Positions 47,465 through 52,005 of a stretch of DNA of 52,005 bases are shown here, piece after piece. Where the stretch lies: NCBI GenBank assembly GCA_903872075.1, contig CAIQJF010000031.1:1-52005 (forward strand), given 5' to 3'. The position numbers and the translations under genes were made by a program. Position 1 is the first letter of the stretch, and every line of letters begins with the position of its first letter. The notes below the pieces were generated by a model. It ran no database searches. It was not told the DNA's origin and saw nothing but the letters and a program-made list of their open reading frames with translations. The DNA is from an uncultured Caulobacteraceae bacterium (lineage in GTDB: Bacteria > Pseudomonadota > Alphaproteobacteria > Caulobacterales > Caulobacteraceae).

Positions 47465-48555
47465 GACCCTTATCGATGACGACGTCCCGAATCTCGCTGC
47501 TGATCGTTCTTGCCCTGGCCACGGCCGGCGGTCTGGCTGGTTGCCAGAAGAAGACCGAGAACTCGGCCCGCGCCCAGGCGCGGGCCGTCACGGTCGTCAC
47601 CGTGCAGCCCCAGGAAATCCAGGGCGGGATCACCGCCTCCGGGGCGCTGATCCCGCGTGAGGACACCGCCATCTTCCCGCAGGTGAACGGCTATCGGGTG
47701 GCGGAGGTTCTGGCGGACGAAGGCGTGGTGGTGAAGGCCGGCCAGCCTCTGGCCCGCATGGACGACACCCTCATTCGCGCCCAGTTGGCCCAGCAGGAGG
47801 CGCTGCTCAACCAACAGACTGTGGCCGCCGAACGCGCGGAAGCCGAGGCCGCCCGGGTCAAGGGGTTGGACGCCAAGGGCATTCTCTCTCAGGAACAGAT
47901 CGACACGCGCCGGTTCGCGGCGGCGGCAGCGCGGGCCCAGGCCGCCGCCCAGGCCGCCGCGGTCAATGACGTAAAGACCCGACAGGGCCTGCTCACCGTC
48001 CGTGCGCCCTACGCCGGCCTGGTGATCGAGCGCAATGTCCGGCCAGGCGACATGAACGCCGGCGCAAATCCCTGGTTCCGGATCGCCAAGGACAGCCAGG
48101 TCGAACTCGCTGCCGATGTGGGCGAGGCGTCTCTGGACAAGATGCGCGCGGGAGCGCCGGTCCAGGTGACCCTGGCTGACGGGGTCAAGGTGGAGGGCAA
48201 GGTGCGGCTGGTCAGTCCCCGCGTCGACGCCGCCACCAAGCTGGGTCGTGTCCGGATCACCCTGCCGGCGCGGGCCGATATCCGCGCCGGCGGCTTTGCA
48301 AGCGCCACCTTCCAGGGTTCAACCCGTTCGGCGCTCGCCGTGCCGGAAACGGCGGTCCGCTATGACGCCGACGGCGCGGCCGTGCTGGTGGTGGGCGCGG
48401 ACGACCGCGTCATCCGAGTGCCGGTCACCACAGGGCAACGTGGCGGCGGCTACGTCGAGCTCCTGACAGGTCCGCCGGCGGGCTCGCGTGTGGTTCAGAA
48501 GGCCGCCACCATGCTGGTCCCCGGCGATATCGTCCGTCCGGCGAACCCGTCATGA
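47461..48555 (+). CDS. RND efflux periplasmic adaptor (lipoprotein)
   Basis: A 364-residue membrane fusion protein. The signal peptide ends in a lipobox LAGC with Cys28 as the lipidation site, so it is anchored in the inner membrane and faces the periplasm. The biotinyl-lipoyl-like domain is split around a helical hairpin: FPQVNGYRVAEVLADEGVVVKAGQPLARMDD, then a coiled coil (about 100-160), then RQGLLTVRAPYAGLVIERNV. The beta-barrel and membrane-proximal domains follow. It couples the permease encoded next to the outer-membrane factor encoded before, with 4 bp overlaps to both. Confidence 0.95.
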   Translation: MRPLSMTTSRISLLIVLALATAGGLAGCQKKTENSARAQARAVTVVTVQPQEIQGGITASGALIPREDTAIFPQVNGYRVAEVLADEGVVVKAGQPLARMDDTLIRAQLAQQEALLNQQTVAAERAEAEAARVKGLDAKGILSQEQIDTRRFAAAAARAQAAAQAAAVNDVKTRQGLLTVRAPYAGLVIERNVRPGDMNAGANPWFRIAKDSQVELAADVGEASLDKMRAGAPVQVTLADGVKVEGKVRLVSPRVDAATKLGRVRITLPARADIRAGGFASATFQGSTRSALAVPETAVRYDADGAAVLVVGADDRVIRVPVTTGQRGGGYVELLTGPPAGSRVVQKAATMLVPGDIVRPANPS

Positions 48556-51500
48556 GCGAGCCCTCCCGCCAGTTCCGGGTCTCCGAATGGGCGATCCGGA
48601 ATCCCATTCCGATCGTCGTGCTGTTTGTGGTGGCGGTGCTTGCCGGCCTGGTCTCGTACGTCGCCCTGCCGATCAAGAACTACCCGAATATCGAATTCCC
48701 CGCGGTCATGGTGCAGGTCACCCGCCCTGGCGCGGCGCCTGCGGAGATGGAAAACCAGATCGCCCGGCCGGTGGAGAACGCGGTCGCGGGTCTGCCCAAT
48801 ATCGAGGGCATCAGTTCCTCGATCTCCCAGGGCCAATCGTCGACGTTCATCCGCTTCGAACTCGGTCAGAACATCCAGAAGGCGACCGACGACGTTCGCT
48901 CGAAGATCGATCAGATTCGCAACAACCTGCCGCGCGAGATCGACCCGCCGGTGGTGCAGCATCTGGATTTCGACGACCAGCCGATCGTGACCTATGCGGT
49001 CAGCGCGCCGGCCATGTCGGAAACCGAACTGTCCTGGTTCATCGACAACACCATCGCCCGCACCCTGCAGGCCGAGAACGGCGTTTCGAAAATCGACCGG
49101 CTCGGCGGCGCCGACCGCGAAATCAATATCCTCGTCGACCCTAACCGTCTGGCGGCGCAGGGCCTGACGGCGGCGCAGGTGAACGACGCCCTGGCGACGG
49201 CCAATGTGGATGCGCCTGGCGGGAGGGTGGCCATCGGCGGCCGCGAACAGACCATGCGGGTCCTGGGCGCCGCCCGCAGCGCCGAGCAGATTCGCAATCT
49301 GATGATCCCGACTTCCGGCGGCCGGTTTGTCAGACTCTCCGATGTGGCCGACGTGGGCGACGGCGCCGCCGAACCCCGCGGCTTCGCCCTGCTGAATGAA
49401 CATCCCGTGGTCGGTTTCCAGGTCAGCAAGACCAAACTCGCCAGCGAGGTGTCCACCGAGGACAATGTCGACGCGGCCATCCACCGACTTGAGGTGGCGC
49501 ACCCGGGCCTGAACGTCCACAAGATCGTCTCCCAGGTCGATCAGACCCGCGACGCCTTCTCCGCCACCCTGCACACGCTGCTCGAAGGCATGGTTCTGGC
49601 CGCCTTTGTGGTCTGGCTGTTCCTGCGCGACTGGCGGGCGACCGCCATCACCGCCGTGGCCATGCCCGTGTCGCTGATCCCGACCTTCGCCTTCATGAAC
49701 ATCAGCGGGTTCAGTCTCAACACCGTCACCCTTCTCGGCTTGACGCTGGTGATCGGCATCCTGGTCGACGATGCGATCGTCGAGATCGAGAATATCGAGA
49801 AGCGCGTCTATGTGGGCATGCGCCCGTTCGACGCCGCCATCGAGGGCGCCGATCAGATCGGTCTGGCGGTAGTCGCCACAACCAGCGCCATTATCGCGGT
49901 GTTCCTGCCGGTGGGCTTCATGCCCGGCATCCCGGGACAGTTCTTCCGCGAATTCGGCCTGACGGTTTCGGTGGCGGTGCTGTTCTCCCTGGTGGTCGCC
50001 CGCCTGCTCACCCCGCTGCTGGCGGCCTATTTCCTCACCCCCAAGGAGGCGCGCGAACGTCCGCCTCTGCCGCGGTTCTACACGCGATCCCTGGGTTGGG
50101 CGCTGGACCACAGGATCTGGTCGGTGATCATCGGCACGATCATCTTTTTCGCCTCGATCTCGCTCTTCATCCCGCTGAAGAAGGGCGTGCAGCCCGAGTC
50201 GAACCCCAACTACTATTATATCAACATCGAGGGACCGCCCGGCTCCACCCTGGCCGACATGCGTCGGACGGTGGACAAGGTCGACGCCTTGCTCAGGCAG
50301 CAACCCGAGACGGATACGACCTTCGCCCAGGTGGGCGGTGGCGGCATCTCCGGCGGTCCGGGCGGTTTCGTGAACACCTCCGGTGTCACAAACGGCGCCG
50401 TGGTCGTGGTGATGAAGCCCGACCATAAGTCCAAGGCGACGCAGATCCGCGATCGCCTGAGGCCGTTGCTGCGCGAGATTCCCGACGCCCGGCTGTCCTT
50501 CGATATCAGCGGCTTCGGCGCCGGCGGGGTGCAGGTCATTCTCACCAGCGAGACCGGCGTCGGGCTCGAGAACGCGGCCCTGGAACTGCAGCGGCAGATG
50601 CGCACGGTGGAGGGCCTGGCCGACCCACGGCCGGCCACGCCGCCCAGCAGTGCTGAACTGGTGGTCAAACCCAGGCCCGACGAGGCGGCGCGGCTGGGCG
50701 TTCCGGTCTCGGTCATCTCCCAGGCGGCGCGCATCGCCACACTCGGGGATATCGACGCCAATGTCTCCAAGATGGACGAGGGCGAGCGCCGGATCCCGAT
50801 CCGCGTACGTCTGCCCATTCAGGACCGCACGGACCTGTCGGTGATCCGCAACCTGCGTCTGCCCACGGCCGGCGGGGGCGTCACCACTCTCGACACCGTC
50901 GCCGACGTCTATTTCCAGGCTGGTCCGGGCCAGATCAACCGCTTCGACCGCAAGCGCAACATCACCATGATGGCCGACACCACCGGCGACACCCAGGTGG
51001 GCGACGCCATTGCCCGGGTGCACAAGCTGCCGATCATGCAGCATCTGCCGGCGGGGGTGGGTATGGCCAACCAGGGTCAGGAGAAGGCCTACGCCCAGTT
51101 GTTCGGCGGCTTCGCCATCGCCATCCTCTCGGCCGTCGGACTGGTCTACGCGGTGATGGTGCTGCTGTTCGGCAGCTTCTTCAAACCGTTCGTCATCCTC
51201 TCCGCCCTGCCGACGGCCATCGGCGGCGCCCTGGCGGCGCTGCTCATCGCCAACCTGTCGCTGTCGATTCCCTCGCTGATCGGCTTCCTGATGCTCATGG
51301 GTCTGGCGGCAAAGAACTCGATCCTGCTGGTGGAATACGCCATCGAGCGCGAGCGGGCAGGCAAGTCCCAGCGGGATTCGCTCATGGAGGCCTGCCGCGA
51401 GCGGGCGCGCCCCATCGTCATGACCACCATGGCCATGGCCGCCGGCATGCTCCCCACGGCCTTGACCCTGGGCAAGGGGTCGGAGTTCCGCCAGCCGATG

Positions 51501-51671
51501 GCCGTGGCCGTGATCGGCGGGCTGATCACCTCCACGGTGCTGTCCCTGCTGCTGGTGCCGGTGGTCTATGAGTTCATCGACGACTTCGAGCGCTGGATCA
51601 GCCCGCTATTCGGCCGGCTGGTCACGCCCCGCGAGGCCCCGGTGGAGGGCGCGGCGACGCCGGCGGAGTAG
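48552..51671 (+). CDS. RND efflux permease (HAE1/AcrB family)
   Basis: A 1039-residue inner-membrane proton/drug antiporter with the 12-TM RND layout: TM1 (about 16-36), a large periplasmic loop (38-330), TM2-6 (335-535), a second loop (about 560-860), TM7 onward. The proton-relay motif of TM4 is seen in LVIGILVDDAIVEIENIEKR (adjacent Asp pair). AALLIANLSLSIPSLIGFLMLMGLAAKNSILLVEYA (in two parts) is typical of TM10-11 regions, with the Lys in GLAAKNSILL. The substrate range is unknown. It is last in the outer-membrane factor-adaptor-permease operon. Confidence 0.96.
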   Translation: MSEPSRQFRVSEWAIRNPIPIVVLFVVAVLAGLVSYVALPIKNYPNIEFPAVMVQVTRPGAAPAEMENQIARPVENAVAGLPNIEGISSSISQGQSSTFIRFELGQNIQKATDDVRSKIDQIRNNLPREIDPPVVQHLDFDDQPIVTYAVSAPAMSETELSWFIDNTIARTLQAENGVSKIDRLGGADREINILVDPNRLAAQGLTAAQVNDALATANVDAPGGRVAIGGREQTMRVLGAARSAEQIRNLMIPTSGGRFVRLSDVADVGDGAAEPRGFALLNEHPVVGFQVSKTKLASEVSTEDNVDAAIHRLEVAHPGLNVHKIVSQVDQTRDAFSATLHTLLEGMVLAAFVVWLFLRDWRATAITAVAMPVSLIPTFAFMNISGFSLNTVTLLGLTLVIGILVDDAIVEIENIEKRVYVGMRPFDAAIEGADQIGLAVVATTSAIIAVFLPVGFMPGIPGQFFREFGLTVSVAVLFSLVVARLLTPLLAAYFLTPKEARERPPLPRFYTRSLGWALDHRIWSVIIGTIIFFASISLFIPLKKGVQPESNPNYYYINIEGPPGSTLADMRRTVDKVDALLRQQPETDTTFAQVGGGGISGGPGGFVNTSGVTNGAVVVVMKPDHKSKATQIRDRLRPLLREIPDARLSFDISGFGAGGVQVILTSETGVGLENAALELQRQMRTVEGLADPRPATPPSSAELVVKPRPDEAARLGVPVSVISQAARIATLGDIDANVSKMDEGERRIPIRVRLPIQDRTDLSVIRNLRLPTAGGGVTTLDTVADVYFQAGPGQINRFDRKRNITMMADTTGDTQVGDAIARVHKLPIMQHLPAGVGMANQGQEKAYAQLFGGFAIAILSAVGLVYAVMVLLFGSFFKPFVILSALPTAIGGALAALLIANLSLSIPSLIGFLMLMGLAAKNSILLVEYAIERERAGKSQRDSLMEACRERARPIVMTTMAMAAGMLPTALTLGKGSEFRQPMAVAVIGGLITSTVLSLLLVPVVYEFIDDFERWISPLFGRLVTPREAPVEGAATPAE

Positions 51672-51682
51672 GGATTCCAGCT

Positions 51683-51722
51683 GGCCCTCGCCCTCCGAGT
51701 GATTCGATCGGAAGGGAGGGCC
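51683..51722 (+). terminator. hairpin after the efflux operon
   Basis: GGCCCTCGCCCTCCGA (51683-51698) pairs with TCGGAAGGGAGGGCC (51708-51722), about 14 base pairs with one bulged G and one mismatch, and a 9-base loop. It starts 12 bp after the permease stop. No clear T-tract follows, so termination is inferred from stem strength and position. Confidence 0.55.
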
Positions 51723-51865
51723 GCTGGGCACGAGGCCAAACTCTATGTGTCTCCCCGGCTCTATCCTGAGGGTGGAAGCTCAAGGACTTCGCCATTTCAG
51801 CTAGGGGTGTGAGGTGCCCGCGCCAGGCGGCTTTGACGCTGCGCCATCGGCTGAAATCGGAGAGC

Positions 51866-52005
51866 TAGCAGGCTGCTGAAAAACCCACTCGCCTGCGGGC
51901 GCGACGCATGATTCAACCTCTGGACGGGAGTGTCCACGGGGGATTGCGATGCGTGGGTCTGATCAGCAGGCGGGAGCCCTGTTTTCCTATGTGGATCTTG
52001 ATCGG
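51866..52005 (+). mobile_element. left end of an insertion sequence (IS1182-like), continues beyond window
   Basis: A terminal-repeat-like sequence, GCAGGCTGCTGAAAAACCC, begins near 51868, followed by about 60 bases of leader and the start of a transposase gene at 51949. The GCTGCTGAAAAA form resembles the ends of IS1182-like elements. A CTAG tetranucleotide, rare in this GC-rich DNA, sits at the junction (51865-51868) and could be part of a target duplication. The right end is outside the window, so family and boundaries are provisional. Confidence 0.65.
51949..52005 (+). CDS. transposase N terminus (truncated by window end)
   Basis: The first 19 codons encode MRGSDQQAGALFSYVDLDR. The pattern MRGxDxQxxxLFSYVxxxxR is the characteristic N terminus of IS1182-like transposases, which usually continue with a segment on pre-DNA-binding residues such as VPxDHPLR. 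GGGGGA lies just upstream as a possible ribosome binding site. Whether the gene is intact cannot be seen. Confidence 0.75.
   Translation, partial: MRGSDQQAGALFSYVDLDR

Noticed and set aside
48495..51044. 849-codon open frame on the minus strand opposite the RND permease
   Set aside because: Shadow of a GC-rich gene; its Asp/His/Arg/Gly-rich translation has no domain character, while the plus strand encodes a full RND permease.

Overview
The window is one stretch of a GC-rich alphaproteobacterial chromosome, most likely from the Caulobacterales (Caulobacter/Phenylobacterium type). The support is gene content and order: SapC-family protein, rubrerythrin/Fe-S/DUF3501 cluster, hisS-hisZ-hisG, recR-rmuC-def-fmt-truA, argB-dapD-dapE, and rpmH-rnpA-yidC-ysxC. 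Genes are tightly packed, many with 1-10 bp ATGA or TGATG overlaps. I see no tRNA, rRNA or CRISPR array.

Layout. 1-5.3 kb: metabolic and hypothetical genes (a partial protein, two alpha/beta hydrolases, DUF1993, DUF445, an aldo/keto reductase). 5.4-8.5 kb: a two-component operon, an OmpR-type regulator followed by a CHASE2-PAS histidine kinase with a weak G1 box. 8.9-10.5 kb: a single-domain globin overlapping a YcaQ/AlkX-type DNA glycosylase. 10.66-15.1 kb: the most unusual part, a cobalamin-binding radical SAM enzyme of the RiPP-maturation type, followed 16 bp later by a 56-codon gene with a strong ribosome binding site that I read as its substrate peptide. A hairpin and a secreted M13 zinc metallopeptidase come next. 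15.1-21.1 kb: a candidate minus-strand small RNA or long 3' UTR, then hisG, hisZ, hisS and a ScsB/DsbD-like thiol reductase. 21.2-27.4 kb: a MaoC-like protein, SapC, an AI-2E family membrane protein, GNAT, acs, a DOPA-dioxygenase-like protein and a creatininase-family amidohydrolase. 27.5-31.1 kb: rubrerythrin, a GlpC/HdrB-like Fe-S protein, DUF3501 and a serine hydrolase. 31.1-43.2 kb: housekeeping genes for recombination, N-terminal formyl processing, pseudouridylation, lysine/arginine biosynthesis, ribosome assembly and membrane insertion, with one cupin gene inserted between dapE and dapD on the opposite strand. 43.3-45.9 kb: a TetR-quinone oxidoreductase pair and a DUF72 gene. 46-51.7 kb: a complete three-gene RND efflux operon. 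The last ~140 bp is the left end of an insertion sequence whose transposase begins at 51949 and runs off the window.

How the genes work together: most of the window is core physiology. The radical SAM/peptide pair is a minimal, transporter-less candidate RiPP locus and is the best candidate for an undescribed system here. Its enzyme gene changes from about 65% to 35-45% G+C partway along, unlike all its neighbours, which suggests separate ancestry. The peptide has no cysteine and no Phe, Tyr or Trp, which argues against thioether or aromatic crosslinks and for C-methylation or a similar modification of aliphatic, Pro, Thr or Asn residues (inference).
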